From: an uncultured Mollicutes bacterium
GTDB lineage: Bacteria > Bacillota_I > Bacilli_A > Acholeplasmatales > Anaeroplasmataceae
Direction: 5' to 3'
Length of the DNA stretch: 5,934 nucleotides
NCBI GenBank assembly: GCA_947174685.1
Contig: CAMWJY010000059.1
Span: 1-5,934 of the forward strand
Below, piece by piece: positions 1-5,547 of this stretch. The first letter of the stretch is position 1; the number at the start of each line of letters is the position of its first letter. The position numbers and the translations under genes were made by a program. The notes under the pieces are model-generated. The model ran no database searches. It saw nothing but the letters and a program-made list of their open reading frames with translations, and was not told the DNA's origin.

Positions 1-572
1 CATATCTTACTTTGCTTGGCAAACTGTATAAAGGAAGTTTCATAGTTTTTTCTTGTTTTAAAGAAATCGATATGATCATAATTCACATTTAAAATTAAAG
101 AGATATAGGGATGATAATTTAAAAATGTATTTCTATATTCACAGGATTCTAGTATAAAGTAGTCCTCAGTTCCATAAGAATAGGAGCCATCTCCAATTAA
201 ACTGGTTGAATAAGGAAGTAAGGTGGAAATCATTTTGGTAGTTGTGGTTTTTCCTGATGTTCCACTAATGGAAATCCATCTTTTGTCTTTAAAGTGATCA
301 TTCAAAAATTCAGGATAGGTCATATATCTATATCCCATATTTTGAATGTATTCTGTTACACTATGCTTTAGAAAGGCATTTCCAATAATATAAAAATAGC
401 AATTCTTTAATTTCATATTAGAAAAACTTTCTATGCGAATAGGGTATTTAGAATTCATTGTATAAAAATCTTCTTCTACATCTACTCCTCTTACTATATG
501 TCCTTGTTTAGAAAGGATTTTTGCAAGAGCACTTAAGGCAGAGCCTTTAATTCCAACCAAATAAAAAAGCAT
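1..572 (-). CDS. murC: MurC-like Mur ligase (UDP-N-acetylmuramate--L-alanine ligase family), N-terminal part, cut by window edge
   Basis: MurC adds L-alanine to UDP-MurNAc in the cytoplasm, using ATP, as the first step of the peptidoglycan stem peptide. I translated the open frame from the ATG at 572-570: it gives 190 residues and runs off the left edge without a stop. Visible signatures are an N-terminal Rossmann glycine motif (GIKGSALSALA, about 7-17), the Mur-ligase P-loop GTSGKTTTT (104-112), GDGS (127-130), CEYR (144-147) and DHID (166-169). A full MurC is about 430-460 residues, so less than half is present. Oddities: the P-loop has Ser106 where MurC usually has His (GTHGKT), and the N-terminal motif is KGSALS rather than the usual GG-GMS type. 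It may therefore be a divergent second copy rather than the essential enzyme. The start is supported by AGGTG five bases upstream and by the Rossmann strand beginning at residue 2. That start lies inside a hairpin (563-597). Family membership is fairly certain; MurC rather than another Mur ligase is likely. Confidence 0.8.
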   Translation of the reverse strand, partial: MLFYLVGIKGSALSALAKILSKQGHIVRGVDVEEDFYTMNSKYPIRIESFSNMKLKNCYFYIIGNAFLKHSVTEYIQNMGYRYMTYPEFLNDHFKDKRWISISGTSGKTTTTKMISTLLPYSTSLIGDGSYSYGTEDYFILESCEYRNTFLNYHPYISLILNVNYDHIDFFKTRKNYETSFIQFAKQSKI

Positions 573-597
573 AGTATCACCTATTAATACTATGCTT
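563..597 (-). terminator. Hairpin plus T-run after the flavodoxin operon, overlapping the murC-like start
   Basis: On the minus strand an 11-bp perfect stem (AAGCATAGTAT, 597-587, pairing with ATACTATGCTT, 577-567) encloses a 9-base loop and runs straight into a T-run (T6 counted from 568 to 563). It sits about 30 bases after the stop of the 655-residue lipoprotein gene, a typical place for an intrinsic terminator. The stem is AT-rich, with only three G-C pairs, so termination may be partial. The 3' arm contains the ATG of the murC-like gene (572-570) and the loop contains its AGGTG ribosome-binding site. The same structure could therefore also mask translation initiation or act as an attenuator. 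The repeat is certain; the function is inferred. Confidence 0.6.
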
Positions 598-629
598 ATA
601 ATAGCGAAATTATTAACAATTATATTATT

Positions 630-2597
630 CTATTGGTCTTTTTGATTTGGCAACACGCTATTTATCCACGTTTGAACACTAGATTGTGAAGCAGTTGCTA
701 AAAATCTTATTCCGTTTAACCATGTTGCTTCTGTAGTAAGATTTTCAAGATAAGTGGCACTTGAGCCAATACCGCTAGATGCAGCAGTACAAAAAGGGAT
801 AATTGTCTTACCAGATAAATCATATTGTTCTAGGAATGTATATATTACTTTTGGTGCTTTACCATGCCAAATAGGATATCCGATAAATATGACATCATAT
901 TGGTCAATATCTTCTACCCTTCCAACAATTTCAGGACGACAAGCATCATCTCTATTTTCTTGACTCGTTCTTGAACTAGAATCTCCATAATTCAAATCAG
1001 CAGATGTATAAGGAACCACAGGTATAATTTCAAACATATCTGCATCAAGATAGCTTTGGATATAATTGGCTATTGTCTTTGTGGTATTTGTTGCAGAAAA
1101 ATATACAACTAGAATTTTCGGTTCCTCTGTAGGCTGTTCAGGCTCAGTTGGTTTTTCCTTAGCAAAAGTTATTTGCGTTTTATCACTTATTGCTGATAAT
1201 TTTTCTATATCTTCACTTGTAATCTTTCCAAAAGGAGCAAGCCCTAAGGATTCGCTAAATGCTTTATAGAATATGGCTATATTTCCCCACGGAGCATATA
1301 TTGTCATATCTCCTTCATCAGGAGTAAATGATTTTGGTGCATCGCTTGTATCAAGAGGTAAACTTTCACTTGGAAGATATGCAATTTTTTCTGTATCGTT
1401 GTAATCAGAAAATTCTAGAGTTAATGGTAGGCGTGAAACTAAATCACGCGAAGTTGCATTGTCATATAGCTTTGCTGTGATTATCTCATTTCCAAAAGAC
1501 AGATATATTTCGCACAAGATTTCAGGCTCACTTGGCGGAACTAAACTGCTTGTACATATAACCTCTACATTACGATTACCATAGTTCCACATAGTTGAAC
1601 TTTTTTCAATTCGTTCCCATTCTGCTTGTGTGCCTGCATATTTAATCTTTGTAATTGTGCTGTCAGCTATAAAATAGTTTCCAATTTTTTCTACTGACAT
1701 AGGAATATCAAGCTCAGTTATACCATTCGCTCTACGGAAAGCTCCCACTTCTATAATCTTCACACTACTTGGTATTGTAGAATTATTAACTCCACGTATT
1801 AAGGTTTGGGTTGCAGTTTCAATAAGATGTCCATTCTCACTACGATATTTCGTATTACCTTCATCTACTATAAAACTTTTAAGTGAGGAACAATTGTTGA
1901 ATGCTGCATCTCCTATATGAGTTACACCTTTAGGAATCGTCATCTGTTTAAGTGAGGAACAAGCTGAAAATGCATTGTTACCAATTGTTGTTAAGCTACT
2001 ATCTCTTCCAAGTTTCACTTCAACTAATTCTCTACATCCATAGAATGTATTCTGTCCAATTTCAATGATTGAATCAGGGATAGTAATAGAGGTTATTGCT
2101 TTTTGTGCAAATGCTCCTGTACCGTGATGGCCTTGGATTTTGGTTACAGATAGTCCTTCATAGGTTGAAGGAATAACAACGATGGTTTCTTCACCAACAC
2201 CTGTAACTGTATAAGCATTTCCTTCCTTTTCAAAGGTAAGACTCACAGTACTTTCTGGTAATTTTGTTTCTTCTTGCCAGCCAGCATATAATGTAATATC
2301 TTCTGTTACTCTATCTGTACTAAAATTCCACTCAGTATCATCTTGTTTAAACCAACCAATAAAATAGTATCCCTCATATATTGGAGTTTGAGGACGTATA
2401 ATCGGATTGCCTTCTCGAATTTTTTGACTTTCAATTTCACTTCCACCACGACTATCAAATGTCACTTCATAATAAATTGTCGTATCATTATTATCATCAT
2501 TTCCATGATCATTGTCTGGAATGTCTTTACAGCCTGTAAGTAAAAATAGCATACTTACTACACAGACAATAAGAATATAAAATAAATTCTTTTTCAT
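630..2597 (-). CDS. Surface lipoprotein fusing InlB-type repeat, BspA-type leucine-rich repeats, cyclophilin-like domain and flavodoxin domain
   Basis: This 655-residue protein starts with a lipoprotein signal peptide (Lys-Lys, hydrophobic core, lipobox LTGC with the lipidated Cys at 23), so it should sit on the outer face of the membrane. An Asp/Asn-rich spacer (24-40) follows. Then come a Listeria-Bacteroides/InlB-type repeat (about 42-108, with FDSRGG and GYYFIGWF, ending LYAGW) and BspA-type LRR_5 repeats (about 145-320, recurring IP-S-IG--AF--C-SL units). A cyclophilin-like domain spans about 359-480 (SDYN, KIAYLP, GDMTIYAPWGNIAIFY). After a Pro/Glu linker (481-493) comes a Flavodoxin_4-type domain (494-648) with FMN-phosphate loop SATNTTK (501-507), IGYPIWHGKAPK and PFCT. 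The repeats suggest binding to proteins or host surfaces; the flavodoxin fold suggests FMN-dependent electron transfer. The function of the whole is unknown. It is probably the last gene of the operon, 50 bases after the previous stop, with AGGAGA upstream of the ATG. The flavodoxin part is about two-thirds identical to the 209-residue protein at 4825-5454. Confidence 0.88.
   Translation of the reverse strand: MKKNLFYILIVCVVSMLFLLTGCKDIPDNDHGNDDNNDTTIYYEVTFDSRGGSEIESQKIREGNPIIRPQTPIYEGYYFIGWFKQDDTEWNFSTDRVTEDITLYAGWQEETKLPESTVSLTFEKEGNAYTVTGVGEETIVVIPSTYEGLSVTKIQGHHGTGAFAQKAITSITIPDSIIEIGQNTFYGCRELVEVKLGRDSSLTTIGNNAFSACSSLKQMTIPKGVTHIGDAAFNNCSSLKSFIVDEGNTKYRSENGHLIETATQTLIRGVNNSTIPSSVKIIEVGAFRRANGITELDIPMSVEKIGNYFIADSTITKIKYAGTQAEWERIEKSSTMWNYGNRNVEVICTSSLVPPSEPEILCEIYLSFGNEIITAKLYDNATSRDLVSRLPLTLEFSDYNDTEKIAYLPSESLPLDTSDAPKSFTPDEGDMTIYAPWGNIAIFYKAFSESLGLAPFGKITSEDIEKLSAISDKTQITFAKEKPTEPEQPTEEPKILVVYFSATNTTKTIANYIQSYLDADMFEIIPVVPYTSADLNYGDSSSRTSQENRDDACRPEIVGRVEDIDQYDVIFIGYPIWHGKAPKVIYTFLEQYDLSGKTIIPFCTAASSGIGSSATYLENLTTEATWLNGIRFLATASQSSVQTWINSVLPNQKDQ
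654..1118 (-). repeat. Flavodoxin-coding direct repeat, copy 2
   Basis: This is the partner of 4834-5298 in the same orientation, encoding residues 494-648 of the 655-residue fusion. It marks a duplicated domain, and recombination between the copies would remove the genes in between. The similarity was read by eye. Confidence 0.75.
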
Positions 2598-2647
2598 ACT
2601 AATCTCCTAAATCTTTAAAATTTTTATTATGCTATTATAGCCTCAAG

Positions 2648-3685
2648 CTATAGTGTTCTAGCTGTTACTTCAATACTTGAATTCAGTGCTTCTAAAACTC
2701 TGTAATCTGATGTGATTTCACCTATCTTGATAATATCCATGCCTAAAGTTTGTTCTTCTTTATCAAACCATATCGCAAATGTATTATTGGCAGGACAATA
2801 AGAAATTTCGCCCTTTGTAAACTGACGTTTTCTTTCACCTTCTGCACTAATGCTTCCATTTATAGCACCATAGTATTCTCTATCAGCATAACGAGAAAGC
2901 TGCATTGTTTGGGGTAATAGCTTTAAAAATTCTTTTGCTACAGCTGTATCATTTAAATATGCTTGTAAAATGACATCCCCTATCACAAGCTCAATTGCCA
3001 CTTTAGAGGTGACATTTTTTATACCAATTTTTTCTAGCCATTCATTTATAGAATTTTCAGCAGATGATGTTTGTGTTCCTAGACTTGCAAACCCCTCTAA
3101 TGTATTTGCTTTACTTAAGCTTTTGATTGTTGAATAACTACTTCCAGCTCCATATCCATCATGAGAACAAAAGGGAATAACTGTTTTATTAGAAATATCA
3201 TTTTCTTCTAGAAAAGTACGAATCGCTCGAGGAACATTTGTAGCCCATACAGGATAGCCAATAAACACCTGATCATACTGGTCTAAGTTTTCCACCTTTT
3301 TTTCTAATTTAGGATTTATAGTTTCACTGTGATTTTCATCAACCACTGCCTGAAAATCATTTGGATATTTTTTAATCGTATGAATAGAAAATATATCTCC
3401 ATCAGTATATTTTTGAATATAGTAGGCTAATCTTGTTACATCTCCAGGTAAAGACATACTCGCAGAGGCTTCAGCATCTACTTCATTTACCATATTTTCT
3501 GCCAAGGAAAAATAGGCAATAAGTACCTTTTTATTTGAAGATATAGGTGTCTCTTGCTTCGGGTTTTCTTCATTTTCTATAGGAGTATTCTCCTCTGTTG
3601 GTTTTTCCTCTTCTAGGGTGCTCTTGCAAGAAGATAATCCTAAAAAAGAAAGTATTACAATACAAAATAAAATAAGTTTTTTCAT
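2648..3685 (-). CDS. Lipoprotein with flavodoxin domain followed by cyclophilin-like domain
   Basis: A 345-residue exported lipoprotein: signal peptide with lipobox LSSC (Cys20), then a Glu/Pro/Asn-rich spacer (21-50). A Flavodoxin_4-type domain follows (about 53-222: VLIAYFS, DQVFIGYPVWATNVPRAIRTF, VIPFCSHDGYGAGSS). A C-terminal cyclophilin-like domain spans about 228-345 (IELVIGDVILQAYLND, GEISYCPANNTFAIWF, GMDIIKIGEI). The phosphate-loop region differs from the other two flavodoxins here: instead of SATNTTK it has a longer insertion ending in GDVTRLAYYI (81-90). That resembles the other Flavodoxin_4 subtype, where GNT is usual. FMN or quinone reduction is the family expectation; activity outside the cell is inferred. 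A strong AAGGAGGA lies five bases before the ATG (3698-3691). The gene starts 26 bases after the stop of the acetyltransferase gene and is probably in the same operon. Its TAG stop lies in a small hairpin (2636-2652). Confidence 0.87.
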   Translation of the reverse strand: MKKLILFCIVILSFLGLSSCKSTLEEEKPTEENTPIENEENPKQETPISSNKKVLIAYFSLAENMVNEVDAEASASMSLPGDVTRLAYYIQKYTDGDIFSIHTIKKYPNDFQAVVDENHSETINPKLEKKVENLDQYDQVFIGYPVWATNVPRAIRTFLEENDISNKTVIPFCSHDGYGAGSSYSTIKSLSKANTLEGFASLGTQTSSAENSINEWLEKIGIKNVTSKVAIELVIGDVILQAYLNDTAVAKEFLKLLPQTMQLSRYADREYYGAINGSISAEGERKRQFTKGEISYCPANNTFAIWFDKEEQTLGMDIIKIGEITSDYRVLEALNSSIEVTARTL

Positions 3686-3711
3686 TATATTCCTCCTTAT
3701 CTAAGAGTATT

Positions 3712-4251
3712 TTAAAATCGATTTGAATCTAGTGTTTTGATAATACGGGCAGGATTACCTGCAACAACTGTGTTTGCTAAAACATCATGTGTAACAACAC
3801 TCCCAGCACCAACTATTGCATTTTCTCCTATTGTTACTCCTGGTAAGATTGTAGCACCTGCTCCTATCCAAGCATTCTTCTTAATATGAATATCTTTTAC
3901 AGTTAAAACGGATCTTTCGTAAAAATCATGATTATTTGTAATTAAGGAAACATTCATCGCAATTTGAACGTTATCTTCAATGAAAATATTTCCTGCTGAC
4001 ATACACTTAAAATAAGGATTGATAGATACATTATTTCCGATATGAATATTTTCAACAAGATTAATATAAAGAGGTGTAAGAATATAACAATTATCCCCTA
4101 ACCCACCAGTAAAAAAATCTTTTATCAATTGATTATATTTTTCTGTGAATGGTATCGTATGATTTAACTCAAATAGCTTATCAGAGGTTCTCTTTGACTG
4201 TTCAAATCTTTCTTTTCCAATTTCCCTTAAATCAATTCTAGTTTCTAACAT
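3712..4251 (-). CDS. Hexapeptide-repeat O-acetyltransferase (maltose/galactoside acetyltransferase type), second of a tandem pair
   Basis: A 179-residue cytoplasmic enzyme of the left-handed beta-helix family, which moves acetyl from acetyl-CoA to a hydroxyl of a sugar or similar acceptor. The N-terminal helical part (about 1-50) is followed by hexapeptide repeats (IHIGNNVSINP, IFIEDNVQI). The predicted catalytic His is in NNHDFYER (His108). The C-terminal acetyl-CoA section is typical: WIGAGATILPGVTIGENAIVGAGSVVT across 128-154, then VVAGNPARII. No signal peptide is present. Length is close to the family norm of about 180-200. The ATG overlaps the TAA of the upstream paralogue by one base (TAATG), and a GAGGG lies 12 bases upstream, so translation is probably coupled. 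The acceptor cannot be told from sequence: the lacA/maa family is broad, and envelope glycans are as possible as free sugars. Confidence 0.9.
   Translation of the reverse strand: MLETRIDLREIGKERFEQSKRTSDKLFELNHTIPFTEKYNQLIKDFFTGGLGDNCYILTPLYINLVENIHIGNNVSINPYFKCMSAGNIFIEDNVQIAMNVSLITNNHDFYERSVLTVKDIHIKKNAWIGAGATILPGVTIGENAIVGAGSVVTHDVLANTVVAGNPARIIKTLDSNRF
3811..3852 (-). repeat. Near-identical segment shared by the tandem acetyltransferase genes
   Basis: 39 of 42 bases match 4350-4391 in the upstream paralogue, 539 bases away. The segment encodes the TILPGVTIG hexapeptide section and following residues. Strong conservation of the CoA-binding section could explain part of this, but identity at this level also fits tandem duplication or gene conversion. 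Confidence 0.6.
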
Positions 4252-4823
4252 TATAGCTCATTTCCCTCTATTCTTTTAATGATTTTTGCTGGATTCCCAG
4301 CAACAACTGTATTTGAAGGAACATCTTTGGTCACGACAGCTCCTGCTGCAACTATTGCATTGTCCCCTATTGTTACTCCTGGTAGGATTGTTGCTGCAAT
4401 ACCTATCCATACCCGATTTCCAATTTTGATAGGTTTTGCTATCGTAGTACTTCGTTCATAGGGATTCATAATATGATTCAGTGTGATAAGATTTACCTTA
4501 GGAGCAATAAACACATCATCTCCAATTGTAATTCCTCCACGATCAAAGAATGTGCATCCCTGCTGTATCCATACACGTTTTCCTATTACCACGTTCTTTC
4601 CATAATCAATATAAAATGGTGGTAATATCGTTGTTGTTTCATCAATTTCTTTTCCAAATATCTGATTCAATGAATTATGATTATTTTCATCAAAAGGAGA
4701 CTGTTGATTGAATTGATAGGCAAGATGCATCGTTTCTCTAATGGTACTTCTAATTTTGTAATATTCTGGATCAGTAGTTCTTATCTCATCACCAGCTAAT
4801 TCTCTTTGTAAAATATCTTTCAT
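4251..4823 (-). CDS. Hexapeptide-repeat O-acetyltransferase (maltose/galactoside acetyltransferase type), first of a tandem pair
   Basis: A 190-residue acetyl-CoA-dependent O-acetyltransferase. The N-terminal region (about 1-60) resembles the maltose-acetyltransferase cap (ELAGDEI, FNQQSPFD). It is followed by PPFYIDYGKNVVIG, then IGDDVFIAPKVNLITLNH with the predicted catalytic His117, and RVWIGIAATILPGVTIG across 137-153. VVAGNPAKII closes the CoA-binding end. One oddity is GIAATI where the family and its neighbour have GAGATI. There is no export signal, so it acts in the cytoplasm, unlike the three lipoproteins around it. The ATG lies one base after the TAA of the 209-residue flavodoxin gene. 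The only Shine-Dalgarno candidate, AAGGA, is 13 bases upstream inside that gene, so coupling to the upstream gene is likely. Substrate unknown. Confidence 0.9.
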   Translation of the reverse strand: MKDILQRELAGDEIRTTDPEYYKIRSTIRETMHLAYQFNQQSPFDENNHNSLNQIFGKEIDETTTILPPFYIDYGKNVVIGKRVWIQQGCTFFDRGGITIGDDVFIAPKVNLITLNHIMNPYERSTTIAKPIKIGNRVWIGIAATILPGVTIGDNAIVAAGAVVTKDVPSNTVVAGNPAKIIKRIEGNEL

Positions 4824-4824
4824 A

Positions 4825-5454
4825 TTAATACTTTAGTCCTTCAATCCAAGAAGCTACTGTGCTTTGGTTTGCAGTTGAAGAAAAACGTGTTCCATTTAAC
4901 CAAGTAGCAGACTTTGTTAATTTTTCCAAATAAGTAGCGCTTGATCCTATACTACTACTTCCAGAGGTACAAAAAGGTATAATAGTCTTTCCTGAAAAAT
5001 CATAAGCCTCAAAGAAGGTATAAACTGGCTTTGGTGCTTTACCAAACCAAATTGGATAGCCTATATATACAACATCATACTGTTCCATATTCTCCACTGT
5101 TCCTTTAATCTCAGGACGGATAGAATCATCTTTGTTTTCTAAGCTTGTTCTGGAATTAGAATTGTTATAATTCAAATCAGCTGATGTATAAGAAACTGCA
5201 GGTATAATCTCAAATAGCACTCCATCCACTTCTTCGTTAATTAACTCTGCAATATGCTTGGTGGTATTAGTTGCAGAAAAATAAGCTACTAAAATTCTAT
5301 GCTCATTAGTTTCATTTGGCTTTTCATTAGACCCATTTGAATTATTATTTTCACTTCCAGATTCAACAGGATCCTCTGTTTTACCACAAGATATAAGGGA
5401 TATAGCAAAGAAAAGTGTAACTACTAATAAAAGTAAATTTTTAAAATGTTTCAT
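4825..5454 (-). CDS. Flavodoxin-domain lipoprotein
   Basis: A 209-residue exported protein and the first gene after the promoter. The signal peptide has a long hydrophobic core and lipobox LISC (Cys23). A Ser/Asn/Glu-rich flexible spacer (24-52) leads to a single Flavodoxin_4-type domain (53-207). Key motifs are the strand plus phosphate loop ILVAYFSATNTTK (54-66), YTSADLNY, YDVVYIGYPIWFGKAPKPVY (126-145) and TIIPFCTSGSSSIGSSATY (157-175). Such proteins normally bind FMN and shuttle electrons or reduce quinones in the cytoplasm. Lipid anchoring implies that this one must acquire its flavin outside, which is inference. GGAGG six bases before the ATG supports the start. The domain is about two-thirds identical by eye to the C-terminal domain of the 655-residue protein at 630-2597. 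Confidence 0.9.
   Translation of the reverse strand: MKHFKNLLLLVVTLFFAISLISCGKTEDPVESGSENNNSNGSNEKPNETNEHRILVAYFSATNTTKHIAELINEEVDGVLFEIIPAVSYTSADLNYNNSNSRTSLENKDDSIRPEIKGTVENMEQYDVVYIGYPIWFGKAPKPVYTFFEAYDFSGKTIIPFCTSGSSSIGSSATYLEKLTKSATWLNGTRFSSTANQSTVASWIEGLKY
4834..5298 (-). repeat. Flavodoxin-coding direct repeat, copy 1
   Basis: This encodes residues 53-207 of the 209-residue lipoprotein and aligns without visible gaps to 654-1118 at a constant offset of 4180 bases. The protein copies share about 105 of 155 residues by hand count. Locally the DNA is almost identical: 25 of 26 bases at 5167-5192 against 987-1012, and 22 of 23 at 5261-5283 against 1081-1103. Confidence 0.75.
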
Positions 5455-5472
5455 AAATGTCCTCCAATGTAT

Positions 5473-5506
5473 AAAAAATGTAAGTGTCTACCTTTACACT
5501 TACATT
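5473..5506 (-). terminator. Palindrome with T-run: terminator of the LysR gene and/or operator at the operon start
   Basis: On the minus strand AATGTAAGTGT (5506-5496) pairs perfectly with ACACTTACATT (5487-5477) around an 8-base loop, an 11-bp stem. A T6 run (5478-5473) overlaps and follows the 3' arm. It lies 37 bases after the LysR stop, as expected for an intrinsic terminator. It also overlaps the -10 box (5509-5504) and the predicted transcription start near 5497, which is where a repressor operator would sit. Transcripts that start there would lack most of the 5' arm and so escape the terminator. The palindrome is certain; which role applies is not. Confidence 0.6.
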
Positions 5507-5532
5507 ATAGTCATTTTTATTCAATATGTCTA
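5504..5532 (-). promoter_or_regulatory. Sigma-A-type promoter of the flavodoxin operon
   Basis: The minus strand carries TAGACA (5532-5527; five of six match the -35 consensus TTGACA), a 17-base spacer, and a perfect TATAAT (5509-5504). The predicted start of transcription is around 5498-5495, about 40 bases before the ATG of the 209-residue lipoprotein gene. Box quality, spacing and position all agree. Confidence 0.75.
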
Positions 5533-5547
5533 ATACCTATTTTCTAT
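5533..5547 (-). promoter_or_regulatory. Possible LysR-type binding box next to the -35
   Basis: The minus strand reads ATAGAAAATAGGTAT, an ATA-N9-TAT element that contains a T-N11-A core as LysR regulators prefer. It directly abuts the -35 box and overlaps the stop codon of the LysR gene. The DNA is AT-rich, so chance occurrence is quite possible; position is the main support. Confidence 0.25.

Noticed and set aside
754..963. Plus-strand open frame of 69 codons
   Set aside because: It lies wholly inside the flavodoxin domain of the minus-strand fusion gene, has no family-like content and no convincing ribosome-binding site; the minus frame has clear domain motifs.
1066..1269. Plus-strand open frame of 67 codons
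   Set aside because: Opposite-strand shadow of the linker and cyclophilin-flavodoxin junction of the fusion gene.
2343..2543. Plus-strand open frame of 66 codons with a hydrophobic stretch
   Set aside because: Shadow of the N-terminal part of the fusion lipoprotein; the Ile run comes from the Asp/Asn-rich spacer read backwards.
2634..2663. Full internal promoter before the 655-residue gene
   Set aside because: The -10-like TATAAT is good, but no -35 close to consensus is found at 16-18 bases spacing, so it is not listed as a feature.
4279..4461. Plus-strand open frame of 60 codons
   Set aside because: Shadow of the hexapeptide repeats of the first acetyltransferase; the repetitive codons keep the opposite frame open.
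630..5454. Covalent FMN-attachment motif (PplA/ApbE type) in the three lipoproteins
   Set aside because: No Asp-Gly-x-x-(Ser/Thr)-Gly-Ala-type motif was found; the GSSATY segments belong to the flavodoxin fold.
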